NCBI GenBank assembly: GCA_023213395.1
Contig: CM041465.1
Location: forward strand, 167,655,741 to 167,719,740
Length of the DNA stretch: 64,000 nucleotides
Source of the DNA: Cycas panzhihuaensis
Lineage: Eukaryota > Cycadophyta
Direction: 5' to 3'
The translations under genes and the position numbers were made by a program. A model generated the notes under the pieces. That model ran no database searches, was not told where the DNA came from, and saw only the letters and a list, made by a program, of their open reading frames with translations. Position 1 is the stretch's first letter. Each line of letters opens with the position of its first letter. This document shows positions 1-11,102 of the stretch, in pieces.

Positions 1-268
1 TTACATCAGGTTAATATTTGCCACAAGTGTTAGTAGCCAATTTTCATCATAGTGCTTCTTATATTCCTACTCCATCATGTTAATATTTATCACAAGTATT
101 AGTGACTTTTCTTTAAGTTTCTCCCTTCATTTTTAAGCAACCATTCTCACTTCTTCTTCCTTCTACTACACTACTTCATTACATCTCCCATTTATAAATA
201 GTGATTAGTCATTTATTGCCATCACTTTTATAATCCCTTATTTATTTCTTCCCTTCTTAAAATACACC
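1..268 (+). other. Leader region upstream of copia A1 gag
   Basis: AT-rich non-coding sequence before the first gag start codon. Two imperfect copies of a short segment with the core 'gttaatattt' followed by 'cacaag' lie near positions 10-40 and 75-105. No LTR end or primer-binding site is visible, so the 5' LTR of copia A1 either lies left of the window or has decayed. Confidence 0.4.
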
Positions 269-1230
269 ATGTCTTCACAATTCAAGTAAAATATGAACTA
301 CATCTTGAAAGAAAATTGGGACATGTGGTTCACTAGTGTCAGAAATGCTATAAAGTATGAATGTCTTTGGAGAGATCACTTACAACCTACATCACTTGTT
401 ACAGCTATAGCTACCTTAGTTGCTTCTAGAGGAGGTGCTCCAATTACTTCTACTGAAGCTATAGTTAAACGTTAATGGGAACTTGATGATGATAAAATTT
501 ATACAGGGATACTTCTTGTCACTAATTATTCCCTGCATAATATCATTGATGAAATTATACATGATATAGCATAGAAAGTTCTTAAGAAGAACTTTGACAC
601 TAAATCAGGCTTAGAATTTGTTTACTTAGTGTTGAAGATGAATAAATTGAAAATGCAGAAAGGATACATAAGTGAGACAATCAATCTAGTTCATCAAATC
701 AAGCAAACCATTGATAAAGATTTTAAAACTTAATGCATTACATAGACTTTCTTAATTTTGTCATGTCTCTATATCCCATATTACAAAGATCTACTAGGAA
801 GTCTTCAATCTAGTGGCACTTTAAAGACCCTAAACTTTGAGGATCTTATTGATAAGTTTATTGAATTTGATAAGACCTTTGATACCAACTTTGCCACTAT
901 ATCTGATCCAGTTGATATTTCTTTTGAAGTGGAAGAAGATCTTTGTTATACCAAAAATCAAGGTCAATACTCTCATAGAGGTGGTAATTCCCATGGAAAA
1001 GATAGAGGTAGATAACAAAGATAACGTCATCTTACTTAATATGCTCCTCAACTTAATAAAAATAGTCTCAAGGCTTAGGACAAAATAATCAACCTGGATC
1101 CAGACCCAATAATCAAAGATAATCCAACCAGCCTAATACTTCTTATGGGACTAGAAATCAAATAATTATGTGCCAAAGGTGTAATAGGAAAGGACATTAT
1201 GCCAAAAATTATATAATTGCCACCAATAAA
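269..1230 (+). pseudogene. Copia A1 gag with zinc knuckle
   Basis: Gag is the capsid-like protein that packages the element's RNA. The start ATG is at 269-271. Translation with read-through gives a copia-type gag N-terminus (WDMWFTSVRNAIKYECLW), a middle acidic part, and a CCHC-like knuckle near 1168-1215 (CQRCNRKGHYAKNY), whose last Cys is replaced by Tyr. Stops occur after about 6 codons, near 474, and repeatedly further on, so it is a pseudogene. The motif reading is from the sequence; the role is established knowledge of the family. Confidence 0.7.
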
Positions 1231-1461
1231 CTACCAAGCTATCAATAATGCCATGGTGCACATAATATTGATAATACTTCTATCAAAGATGCTTTTGGTG
1301 GAATTTAATTTGCTCATGTACAACTTCAAAGAATTGGGACCACTTCATCAAATGTTGTTGATAGATCCACTAAGTATATTGAGGCTTATCATGGCTATGC
1401 TTATTCACTTTTACCTTCACCACTTGGAGTTACAAATAGTGCCACCTTAAATACTTCATCG

Positions 1462-2850
1462 TAGATCATGGATACTGGAGCAACACAATACATGACTTGT
1501 CATCGCTAGTTCTTTCAGGATTTTGACTCTAAAGTTCATGATGTTATACACATGGCTGATAAATCATCTCAATCAGTCAAAGGACTTGGAATTGTTTGCT
1601 TAAAACTCCTAGGACTTCCATATTTTATCCTTATTGATGTTTTATATATTCCTACTTTGAAGTAGAACCTACTCTCCCTTTCCACCCTTATCTCTCATGG
1701 ATTTGATTTGAGTGTAATTAAAAATAATCAAACTCTCTATGTCATTCACTCTCCTTTAAATGCTATGGTTATGACCAAAATTCTTGATGGTAAGCTTTTT
1801 TGCCTAACTGGCTCACCATCCTCTGAAGCTAACTATGTTGATAATGACTCTACTTTTACCACAACCCTGACTCCTCAAACATTGTCCTAAGAGGCCCTAT
1901 GGCATGCTCATATGGGTCATATCAAAATTGATCGTTTAAGAAAACTACATACCACTCTTCCTAGTATGCTTAGGCTCCCCTCTAAGCCCTTCAAATGTGA
2001 AGCATATATTATTTCCAAATCTTAAAGAAAACCCTTTCCTTGTAGTCAATGGAAATCTAGCCAACCTTTACAACTTGTACACTCAAATATATACAGTCCT
2101 ATATCCATCCCTTCTCTCAAATAGAAATAGTATATTACTTTCATTGACGATTTTACCAAGAAAGTATGGGTTACTTTTATTGCAAAGAAAGATGAAGCTT
2201 TTTTAATGTTTCAAGCTTTCAAGGCCTGCATAGAAAATGAATCTAGATTCAAGATTAAAATACTCATAACTAAAATGGTGGTGAGTACACATCCAATGAG
2301 TTTGAATTATACCTACATCAGCATAGAATCAAATATTAGACCATTATTGTAGGTATACCCTAGCAAAATAGAGTTGACGAGTGTATGAATAGGACCATCA
2401 AGAATATGGCTTGTGCTGTGTTGGTATATAAGAACGTCCCTATTTATCTTTGGGCTAAGGCTATCTAGACTATTATGTATTGTATCAACACTATTAGTCC
2501 CTCCAAACTTGGCCCCTCTCCATATGAAATATGGTATGGATAAACCCCCTCTATCTCCTACTTCAGAATTTTTTGTTCTACTTGTTATGCTCACATTCTG
2601 AAGGAACACAGAAACAAGCTCCAAGATAGAGCCCTCAAAGACATCTTTGTCGAATTCCCTATGGACAAAAAGGGGTACAAGGTTTTTATACCTTTACAAT
2701 ACAAAATTATTATCATTAGAGATGTTATCTTTGTAAAGATTGAAGATCAATTACTCATACTTAACTCCAAGATACCTTCATACCAATTTAATGATGCTAC
2801 TGAATTTGATGTCCAGATTCTAAAATTTAGAGGCGAAGATGCTTAACAAT
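1462..2850 (+). pseudogene. Copia A1 protease and integrase
   Basis: The protease catalytic triad Asp-Thr-Gly is at 1471-1479, in the usual context IMDTGATQYMT. It is followed by a pre-integrase segment with HAHMGH (His-His zinc-binding start, near 1900). The integrase core has lost its frame: TFIDDFTKKVWVTF near 2145 and a 'VD..MNRTIKNMACA' helix near 2370-2420 are readable. Several stops and at least one frameshift are present. These enzymes would process the polyprotein and insert the cDNA; here they are dead. Confidence 0.7.
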
Positions 2851-3299
2851 TGCTCAAAATCTTGGAATCTGGAAATAGAGCCCTAGAGAATATAAGATGT
2901 GACTCTCAAGTAATGTGTACACATCTAGCACCATCATTTATAAATAGTTAAGTTGATAAAGGCAAACCCATAGCAGAAGGACCATCTTCTCCAACATCAA
3001 TAGCTGGCCCATCTTCTCTAGCATCGTCGACTTCCTCCATGCTAAATATTTCACATGATCCTTTTCAGGATCAAAATAAAAACCAAAAGGCTGTGGAAAT
3101 AAAAACCTCATTCCTAACTCAAGGATTTCGTGAAGCCTACCAACTACATAAGGACATGTAACCAGATGAGGTAGGCAAAACTGGCACTAGAAGTGCTCAT
3201 AGAGTAAAGAGGCATAAATCACTTTCCGTTGAGCTTGAAACAACAGAATTACACCTTGCTCTTAATGAAGAGCCCCTAATGTACCAAGAATCTATAAAG

Positions 3300-4810
3300 C
3301 ATGCAACTTAGAGAAATGTCATAAACGAAGAATACCAATCTCTTATCAAGAATGGTACATGGGAGTTTGTTGATCTACCACTTGGAAGAAAGGTAGTTCA
3401 AAATAAATGAGTGTTCAAAAATAAGTACAGATCATATGGCACCTTAGAAAAATACAAGATGATGTTGGTAGTAAAAGGATTCACGCAAAAGGAAGGCATC
3501 AACTACACTAAAATATTTGCTCTTATAACTAAGTGTCTTATAATCAGAACTCTTATAGCCTTGGCTACTCAACATATTTGGAAAGTCCAACTCAATGTTA
3601 AGACCGCATTTCTCAATGGGGACCTTAAAGAAGAAATTTACATGGCTTAGCTAGAAGGATACAAGATTGTCAGTTAGGAGCATAAGGTTTGCAGGCTCAA
3701 AAAGTCCTTGTACAACCTAAAACAAGCCCCTCATGCTTGGTTTACCAAGTTGTTTAAAAGAATAAGGTAACTTGGATATGAGGTTTGTGACTATTAAGAT
3801 ATTGATGCAACATTATTCATCAAGCGCTAAAATAATAAAGTCACTTACCTCTTAATCTTTATGGATGATATGCTAATAATAGGGAATAATAAACATATAA
3901 TCAACTAGTTGAAGAAGAACCTTATTAAAACTTTTAAATTATCTGACCTCGAGTTGATGAAATATTACTTGGGAATTAAAGTAACTCAAAAGAATGGCAA
4001 AATATTTCTCTCCTAAGAAAAATATATCAATGATCTTCTGATAAAGTTTTAATTGGAAGGTGCTCAACTAGTGGATACTCCTGTGGAACCTAATATTAAA
4101 CTCTCAGCTGATGGTGATACTAAGTAGGTAGACATAATACTCTACAAGTAACTTGTAGTTAGTCTCATCTATACTACCAACACAAAGTTAGATATTGCAT
4201 ACTATGTTGGTATTCTGGCAAGATTCATGACAAATCCTAAGCAGAATCACTAGCAAGTTGTAATACGAGTGTTGAAGTACTTGAAGATGACTAGTAAATC
4301 TGGTCTATTATATGAACCCAATGTAGAATTTAAACTTTATGCATACACAGACTCAAACTTTATTGGAGATAAAGACATAAGAAAATCTATGTCTGGGTAC
4401 ATAACATTTCTTAGAACAACACCAATATCATGGAAATCCAAATGGCAGAAGATAGTTGTAGAATCAACTATCGAAGTTAAATATATTTATGCTTCTTAGA
4501 CAAGCAAGGAGGTGATATGGCTTAGAAAATTATTGAATACATTAAATGCCAGTTAAACAAGTTCTATTAGCTTACATATAGATAATCAATCTACAATCTA
4601 AAAAGATAAAAATCCTATATTTCATAATCATACCAAATATATAAGTACAAAAGTCCATAGGATTAGGGAACTAGTTCATGATGGCATAATTCAACTAGAG
4701 TACTACCCCACAGCAGATCAAGTGGCTGATATATTCACTAAACCACTAAAGATGGTGAAGTTTGAATAGTTTCGAAAGTAACTGGGCCTTAGGGCCTCCA
4801 TCTCTGACTG
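3300..4810 (+). pseudogene. Copia A1 reverse transcriptase and RNase H
   Basis: One reading frame can be followed for about 1.4 kb with stops but no frameshift. It covers the RT start (NGTWEFVDLP near 3353), VQLNVKTAFLNGDL near 3590, the active-site box FMDD at 3858-3869 (usual form YVDD), and KYYLGIKV. RNase H follows, with YTDSNFIGD near 4345 (catalytic Asp) and a Glu in 'STIEVKYIYAS' near 4470, then the copia tail 'ADQVADIFTKPLK' near 4715-4755. About 17 stops interrupt it, mostly where relatives have Gln. Inactive. Confidence 0.85.
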
Positions 4811-5100
4811 ACTAAAAGAGATAATAATAGGACCATCATACTCTGTCTCATTCGTGAAAACCCATTGTGGGTGCAGAAGGACAAGAGAAAGTCTTTGCTC
4901 TATCCTATTCGTGAAAAATCCATGTGGGCATGAAAGGATAAAGGTTTTATCATTTTAGAAAATCAAAACTTGTGAAAACCTGAGGTAACAGGATAAACTT
5001 ACTGAAAACCTGAGATAATAGGATAAACATTACCTCTCAATAGGAAACAACCAATTAAAACAGGATAAACTTACTGAGAATACCTATCATATCTAAAAAA
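4811..5100 (+). repeat. Short tandem repeats in the 3' tail of copia A1
   Basis: About five imperfect copies of a 30-60 bp unit with the core 'gtgaaaacc' and 'aggataaa' run from about 4845 to 5080; the best pair are 'gaaaacctgaggtaacagg' and 'gaaaacctgagataatagg'. They sit between the RNase H end and the start of a second copia element. The copies could belong to an untranslated 3' region or to a decayed LTR; the sequence does not decide. Confidence 0.55.
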
Positions 5101-5940
5101 TTAAGATTGAAACCCTACTTAGAGCTCAAAATGCTTGGAATATTGCTATATGGAATGAAACCAAATTAGACAATGCCAGTGCAGTCCTACCCAGTTGGTT
5201 AGAAAGAGATAATGCAGGTGTTATCATTCTCAAACTATCAGTATCAGACTCTCTCTTGGTATATGTTGAAAAACTGACCTCCACATCAAGCATTTGGAAA
5301 TACTTTGAAAATTTATTTGGTTAAAAAAATAAAGTCTAAATATTCACTTTGAATGAAGAGTTGTATAAACTACACATGAAAGAGCATGAAACAGTGACGG
5401 AATTCATATACAAAGTTACTTCTCTCATAAATGGATTGTTAAGTGCTGGGGAAATCCTATCTAAACTAGAGCTTGTCCAAATAGTAGCCAGTAAATTACC
5501 AAAGACCTTTGACATAACTATCAATACCATTACAAATAATAATCAGATCGATACAATGACCCTTGATGAATTAACTAGAATATTGCTTAGACAAGAGCAA
5601 AGAAACAAGTAATACAAAAGACTCAACAGAACTAGAAGATGCTTTTACTTCCAGGTTAAACCTGGGACCACAGGGATGAAGTTAGACCTGTGGAATAGGA
5701 CAAACTCTAGATTCCAAAAATTTTGCTCATGGATGATATTTGGATAATAGAGGATATAGACAAAGTCATGATTCTAAAATATGTTTTAATTGTGGCAAAT
5801 ATGGATACTTCACTAGTACCTATAGAGTATTTGACGTGTGTTATCATTATGGATAGACAGGACATTATCTATATCAATGTCCCCATGGAAGAGCAGATAT
5901 TTAGAGAGGGAAAAGGCTAGTGGAGAACTACAACAAATAA
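5101..5940 (+). pseudogene. Copia A2 gag with two zinc knuckles
   Basis: The gag is 5'-truncated: the first readable residues KIETLLRAQNAWNIAIW correspond to the interior of copia gag. The stretch at 5349-5611 is open (87 residues, including 'ELYKLHMKEHETVTEFI' and 'LSKLELVQIVASKLPKTF', a UBN2-type gag). Two knuckles follow near 5785-5885: CFNCGKYGYFTSTY (His and last Cys lost) and CYHYG-TGHYLYQC (one Cys replaced). Stops make it non-functional. Confidence 0.75.
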
Positions 5941-6007
5941 CAAACTGAAGAAGATGAAGAAGAGATAGCTTTCATAGTTGCCTTGTTAGTAGGGTTAAAG
6001 GAAATTG

Positions 6008-7500
6008 ATATGTGATTTATCGACTCTAAAGCTTCACAACACATGATAAATTATCAAGAATGGTTTGAAAGTATGAAACCCTATAACATCAGTAGATCAG
6101 TAGAGTTGGGTGATAAATATCCACTAGAAATTAAGGGAGTGGGTACTATCTCTATTTGTGTACAGGGTAATGTAAAGAAAATTGGGAATGTTCTATGTGT
6201 TCCTCATCTCAAAGTGAATCTTTTATCTGTCTCACAACTCAATAAGAAAGGGCTAAGAATTATGTTTGATGAAGAAGGCCTTTGTTTAATACTGGACATG
6301 AAAAATAATGGGGAAACCATTGCTAAAGGCATTAGGAGTAATGATCTGTACAAACTAGTTTCAGATCCTGTAACACCATATCCAAAAGCTTGTACTACTA
6401 TGAATCTTGATAATAAAGTGTACCATATAAAGTATAAACATCTTCCAATAGAAACTTGAAGGAAAATGAAAAAATATGACATGGTGCATAGATTACCTAA
6501 CATCACTTTAGAAAATTTTGTATGTAAAAGATGTCAATTTAGAAAACATCATAGATTGCCCTTTAAAGAAAGCAAATGGAGATCACAAAATAAACTGAAA
6601 CTAATCCATATAGATCTTTGCAGGTCAATTACACCAATTTTAATAAATGGTTGTAGGTACTTCTTAACCTTCATTGATTATTTCACCAAAAAAGTATGAG
6701 TATATTTTTTAGATAATAAATCAAAAGTCTTTGAAGCCTTTAAAGAATTTAAGGTAGAAGTAGAACTTGAATCAGAATCCAAAATAAAGTGTATTAGATT
6801 AGATGGAGGATGTGAATATATCTCTAATGAGTTTATAACCTACTACAAAAGGAATGGAATTCAGAGATAAATCACCACTCTGTATACTCCACAGTCTAAC
6901 GGAGTCGCTGAAAGGAAAAATAAAACTCTGATAGAAATGGCTCATAACATGGTGCATGAAAAATAAGTTCCCAAGTTATATTAGGCAGAAGCTGTGAATA
7001 CATCTTACTATCTTGTAAACAAAAGTCTAACTAAAGTATTAGAAAATATCACATCGAAAGAAGCATGGACAGGTAATAAACATGATGTCAGCTCCTTTAA
7101 GGTATTTGGTAGCCACGCATATGTGCACATATCAGACAAATACTAGTCAAAAATTGATACAAAAAGTATTGAATGCATTATGATATGATATAGTAAAAAT
7201 CCAAAAGTATATAAATGTATTAATCCAAAAATAAACAAAATATATGGTAGTAGAAATGTAGTTTTTTATGAAGGAAACTTGAATTCCTAATCTCAAATTA
7301 AGATAATTGAAGAAGATATAAAGAATTCAAGTAAAGAAATCTTCACATAAGAAATCTCAGACATTACTACTAAAGAAATGATGCCATGCCTATCTCACAA
7401 AGACTTAAGCGAAAAAGAAAGCACAACATGGGAAGCATAATCATATCTGAAGCCCACAGGAACAAGAGAACATTCAAAAAATGAAAAGAAATTACCCAAA
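6008..7500 (+). pseudogene. Copia A2 protease, pre-integrase and integrase
   Basis: The protease motif reads DSKASQHMI near 6022 (canonical DSGAS, so the catalytic Gly is lost). The open stretch 6043-6459 covers the rest of the protease and VPHLKVNLLSVSQLNKKG. A pre-integrase CX2C (CKRCQFRKHH) lies near 6527. The integrase core shows IHIDLCRSITP near 6606, FLTFIDYFTKKV near 6660, a 'GGCEYIS' position near 6803 and 'QSNGVAERKNKTLIEMA' near 6893. Stops occur at 6696, 6868 and later. It ends in a linker interrupted by T1. Confidence 0.8.
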
Positions 7501-7511
7501 TGGTTCAATAA

Positions 7512-7885
7512 TGTTGGGGTTAATGATAATCACCCCACTCCCACCTTTCAACCAGGAGTGCACACCACACTCTCACCAACTTACACATGTGAATGTAAGT
7601 ATAAGGTAAGGTTAAGTTGATTTGAGTTAAGTTATTTTGAGTTAAGTTTGTAATATTTTATTATTGTTTAAATTTTATGGGTTGAGGAGTTTCCCTCCTC
7701 CTCCAAACTATATATTTGGAGGGGTATGCAACCCTGGTATCTTTAAACACTACCTACTTTTTTATAATTGTAATGCTCTCTCTCAAAAATGGATTGAATA
7801 CAAAGGACTATGTGTTTTATGCAACAATGTATTGATTATGTGTTTATGCTCTGCTCTATTCTCCATCATATTATTTTTTTCTACA
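7512..7885 (+). repeat. T1 5' LTR
   Basis: Direct repeat of 374 bp, matching 25813-26199 from 'tgttggggttaatga' to 'ctaca'. It begins TG and ends CA. It contains the repeated words 'gttaagttgatttgag', a GA-rich 'gaggagtttccctcctcc' hairpin-like segment, and the end segment 'tcatattatttttt'. Confidence 0.85.
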
Positions 7886-7887
7886 TT

Positions 7888-8001
7888 TGGTATCAGACCT
7901 ATTTGGGCATGCATCTATTCCTACATTTGGTATTAGAGATTGGTTTAGCTTGTACATTTAGTATCAGAGCTTGGTTTAACTCCTACATTTGGTATCAGAG
8001 C
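7888..8001 (+). promoter_or_regulatory. Tandem tRNA-Met primer-binding sites of T1 (four copies)
   Basis: Four copies of the plant LTR-element site complementary to the 3' end of initiator tRNA-Met (canonical tggtatcagagc). They are at 7888-7899 (tggtatcagacc), 7928-7939 (tggtattagaga), 7959-7970 (tagtatcagagc) and 7990-8001 (tggtatcagagc, perfect). Each is preceded by 'tacatt', which is the LTR end, so the repeated unit is 'LTR end plus PBS'. One copy is normal; four are unusual. The fourth is the only exact one. Confidence 0.8.
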
Positions 8002-8063
8002 TATTTGGGCCTACATCTATTCTTTAGAGAATCTTCCACACAAAAAAAATAAATAAATAAAAT

Positions 8064-8246
8064 AAAATAATTGAGTAAAGATGACACAGCTCCACTTCCA
8101 ATAAACTCAAAGGTTAATACATCATCCCCTTTGCTAATTTTTGTAAATATCTCAGATACAACAGTCAATAACTGATCATCAGTTGCAGTAGGAGCAAGAC
8201 CAAAACCTGGGGATCTTTCCATGCTCGAACTCCTACTAGAAAGCTT
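8064..8246 (-). pseudogene. Captured fragment of a HECT ubiquitin ligase gene (UPL3/UPL4-like)
   Basis: On the minus strand about 60 residues are open, including DDQLLTVVSEIFTKISKGD and TFEFIGSGAVSSLLNYF. I recognise this as the conserved segment '..GDGVSTFEFIGSGVV.ALLNYF' of plant UPL3/UPL4-type E3 ligases, which ubiquitinate proteins for proteasomal destruction. The match runs out on both sides, the catalytic HECT domain is absent, and it sits antisense in the leader of a retrotransposon. It looks like a transduplicated exon rather than a gene. Confidence 0.55.
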
Positions 8247-8249
8247 GAT

Positions 8250-9290
8250 ATCATATCATAAGAAAGAGGGAGGCTTTGGACTGTAGTATAAGGTCCTCAT
8301 GTTCAGCTTCCTCCTTTACAGTCTTACATTAAAACCTTGAACTCCCTTACCATCGTTCTATAACAGAACCTGTAAATTATAATAATAAAAAAAAATGGGA
8401 GGGGTGCTTAAAATCATTTAACACCCTTTCATTTTGTATACATCCATAATACGACTAATAGGATTCCCATCTATCTCCACATCAAAGTAAAGCTTATGTG
8501 TTATTTCTTCTTATCATGAATAAATCCAAAGGCTCCTACAATAAGCACGCTCTAAAATAGGAACAAGATTGTCTGGTTGCTTTATCATTTACCAAAGTTC
8601 TAAAAGGATATCAGACAATCAGCCACCCTTCAAAATAATAGACCCTATTTTGGTTTTTCTTGCACTTTTCTACTCCTTACTAGTACGGCCATTTGAACTG
8701 TTCAGATTGACAACGAAAACATAGTCTCGTTTCATGGCCTTACCCTGTCCTTCATGGTGATGACCGGAGGGATCCACGGTGGCTTCATCGTCTCTTCAGC
8801 AGCTATCAATCTGTTTATAAAAGACTAGAATCCACTCTATCCACTCAACACCTACCTACAGTTTGACCCCCGCTTCATGCAATAATATTCCAAAGCTCTC
8901 TCCCATGACAAGTATTTATCCCGAGAAAGCTTGCTATGGTGAATAATGCACGAATATTTTATATTATCATGAAGGTGAGAAGAACTGACAGCACCACATG
9001 CGGTATAGCGAGGGTCGAGAGTATGCAAATCCACCAAATTAGAGTATGTCATTTCCATCTCCTGAGAGCTGCAGAGTTGAGCTAAAGTGAATGGAACGAA
9101 CGAGATAAGGTATAAATTCTTGTACACTGTGGCGACACACAGAAAGAGCTTAGTGAGAAGGAACGCAACTGGCAAAGGGTCTTATTGGCCCAATCATCTA
9201 CACCTACCCTACCTCTGTATTGATTCGATCAATCTTTGATCGTCTTACCGCTGGAATTTGCTCTACTCAATGCATAGGCCACACGCAGGT
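8250..9290. other. Leader segment of T1, base composition unlike retroelement; possible captured host DNA
   Basis: This stretch is less AT-rich than the flanking leader. Between 8690 and 8830 the + strand reads ENIVSFHGLTLSF then GGIHGGFIVSSAAINL without a stop. From 8852 to 9175 the - strand is open for 107 residues. I recognise no family in either. It could be another captured exon block or a non-coding leader. Confidence 0.35.
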
Positions 9291-11094
9291 TTAACAGTGG
9301 TTATGTAATATTATCTTTTATTCTTTTTTATATTTTATAAAGTTTTTAAAAATTTTAGTTAAATTAAATACCTTTTCAAATCCCAGGTTTTAAAATCCTT
9401 AGCCCCTTTAAACTTAGCCTCCAGTCATATGTCCTTCCATGTGACCTTTTAACTACCTATTGAAAGGGCTTTTTCAACTTTATAACTTTTTTTCCTTTTA
9501 TTTTTTCATTACACATAGAGTAGTTAATAAATTTTTGCCATAACTTTTGCCTAAGTTATTAATTTCTGACGAAACCTATAACATTGGATCCATAATTTTC
9601 TAAAGTATAATTTTGACTAGTCATATACCATATTTAGAGATGATTTGACATGCTTTCAATCAGTTTAAAGCTAATGAATGTTTTTTAGAGCCCTTTTAAA
9701 CTAGTTTCACAAAATCACTTTTTTATTATATTATATTTTATCACTGAAAGATTATTTTCTACCCAGATCTAATCTGTAGCAATCTATTATCAGCAAACTT
9801 TATCACCATTTATTCATTTTATTTTTTAGAATTTATTTTAATCATTATTTTAATCGGTAAAAGTGATACTTTTATGTTTTTAAACATTTTAACATAAAAG
9901 TACTTCTTGTTATTTCTATTATAACTTTTCTGTTTACATCAAAATTTAGATATGTCAATTTCGTTGGGAAGCTGACTCACTCCTCTTCGAATTGACACTA
10001 TTATTTATAAGTTTTAAAGTGTTTTTGCAGATTTTCAAAGCCATGAAAATTGAGGTACATAATAGCCTCCAATCTGTTATTATTATATATTTTTATATAT
10101 TATTTTTCAAGTTTTTCTTACTGAAAAGTATATAAAGTAGCTCTCTAAACTATATTTGACCATTTTACATTATTTTACAAGTTCTTTTTACTAGCCTTTC
10201 ATAATATTTTTGAGCCCCAAACTCCTGTTAAACCTCAAACAGAGGACTGTATTCTTGGTATATTAAATCTTGACTTGTAGGAATCTATTTTCAAAACAGT
10301 CAATTTTATTGAATATTTTTTTCGTTGATCTTCAAACTAGTATAATTTCACTTTATTTTGATATTGTTTAGTACAGTTTTGAAGCTACTCAACTTGAGCA
10401 TTTAAGATACTCCAACAGGCTTGTCTTTTAAACTTTTCTTTTAAGAAGTTCTTTATTTTATTTCTTTATTCTATTTAAGGCTTTTTATTTGACCTTCATA
10501 TAAGCTTCTTTTAAGCTAATTTATAGCAGAATGTGATCTAAAGTAAGTGACCAACTAAGTAGACCTGTAACTTAAAGGGGTACAATTCATTTTTTTTTAA
10601 GTTTCTTCTTCATTTTTTTCTAAAGTAAAAATATACATATATATTTTAATTTTTAGCATTATATATCTTCTTTAAGGCAAAGGATTTCTTATATTGAAAG
10701 TTTGTATTTATTCATTTGAAAAATCAAAAGGTTAAGAATTTTTTTATTTTTTATCATCAAAGTTTTAATTCATATTTTTATAATTAAAAGGATCTTAGTT
10801 ACATTTCAAATTTGCTATATATTCATTATATTTCAAAATTTATCTAAAATTATATCTTATAAGTTTGTCATTTATTTGAAAGGTATACACTTATTGAAAG
10901 GCATTTTTTATTCATCCTTATTGAAAAGATCATTTCCTTATTTGCATTCACTTTCCAAAGGCATTTTTTCACTTTCAAAGGGCATTGCATTTCTTTCAAA
11001 AAGTATATTTGAAATTATATAAGTTTGTTGATTTATTGAGCTCTTTGACTTGGTAAAAATATATTCCTTTTTATATACTAAAGGTTTTAGTAAA
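9291..11094 (+). other. AT-rich untranslated leader of T1, shared with element D
   Basis: No gene is visible. The stretch is T-rich on this strand. Words such as 'ttttgactagtcatat' (near 9612) and 'gccataactttt' (near 9538) recur, inverted, in element D around 31030 and 31105. T1 and D therefore have a common leader and belong to one family despite opposite direction. Stretches of 'aaaggc' and 'ttcattt' repeat near 10870-11000. Confidence 0.65.
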
Positions 11095-11102
11095 ATGGTA
11101 AT
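11095..11102 (+). pseudogene. T1 gag start codon, cut off from its gene
   Basis: The ATG at 11095-11097 followed by 'gtaat' is the start of T1 gag. The rest resumes at 25108 after the gypsy element and its second 'gtaat'. Removing the insert gives an open N-terminus that lines up with gag of element D (both have the sequence FDG then QWH). Confidence 0.75.

Larger units (their letters stand above)
269..4810 (+). mobile_element. Copia element A1, gag-pol remnant (degenerate Ty1/copia)
   Basis: The order is gag, zinc knuckle, protease, integrase, reverse transcriptase, RNase H, which is the copia order (integrase before RT). All domains are recognisable but broken by many in-frame stops, so the element cannot be autonomous. 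It runs up to a repetitive 3' tail at 4811-5100. Neither LTR can be delimited in the window. Substitutional stops outnumber frameshifts in the RT-RNase H part. Confidence 0.85.
5101..7511 (+). mobile_element. Copia element A2, left part (gag to integrase)
   Basis: Second Ty1/copia element in the same direction as A1, 5'-truncated inside gag and cut at 7511 by element T1. The right part resumes at 26200. The last codons before the break read KLPKWFN. Joining at the duplicated 'taa' continues the frame directly into KTNEDGENTFDH after 26199, so both parts are one interrupted element. Full length without inserts would be about 3.5 kb as preserved. Confidence 0.8.

Noticed and set aside
4845-5080. 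CRISPR-like direct repeats
   Set aside because: Units are imperfect, spacers are not unique, and the context is a plant retrotransposon tail.
1-7511. A1 and A2 as a single copia element
   Set aside because: A second gag, protease and integrase follow the RNase H of the first, so two elements are present.
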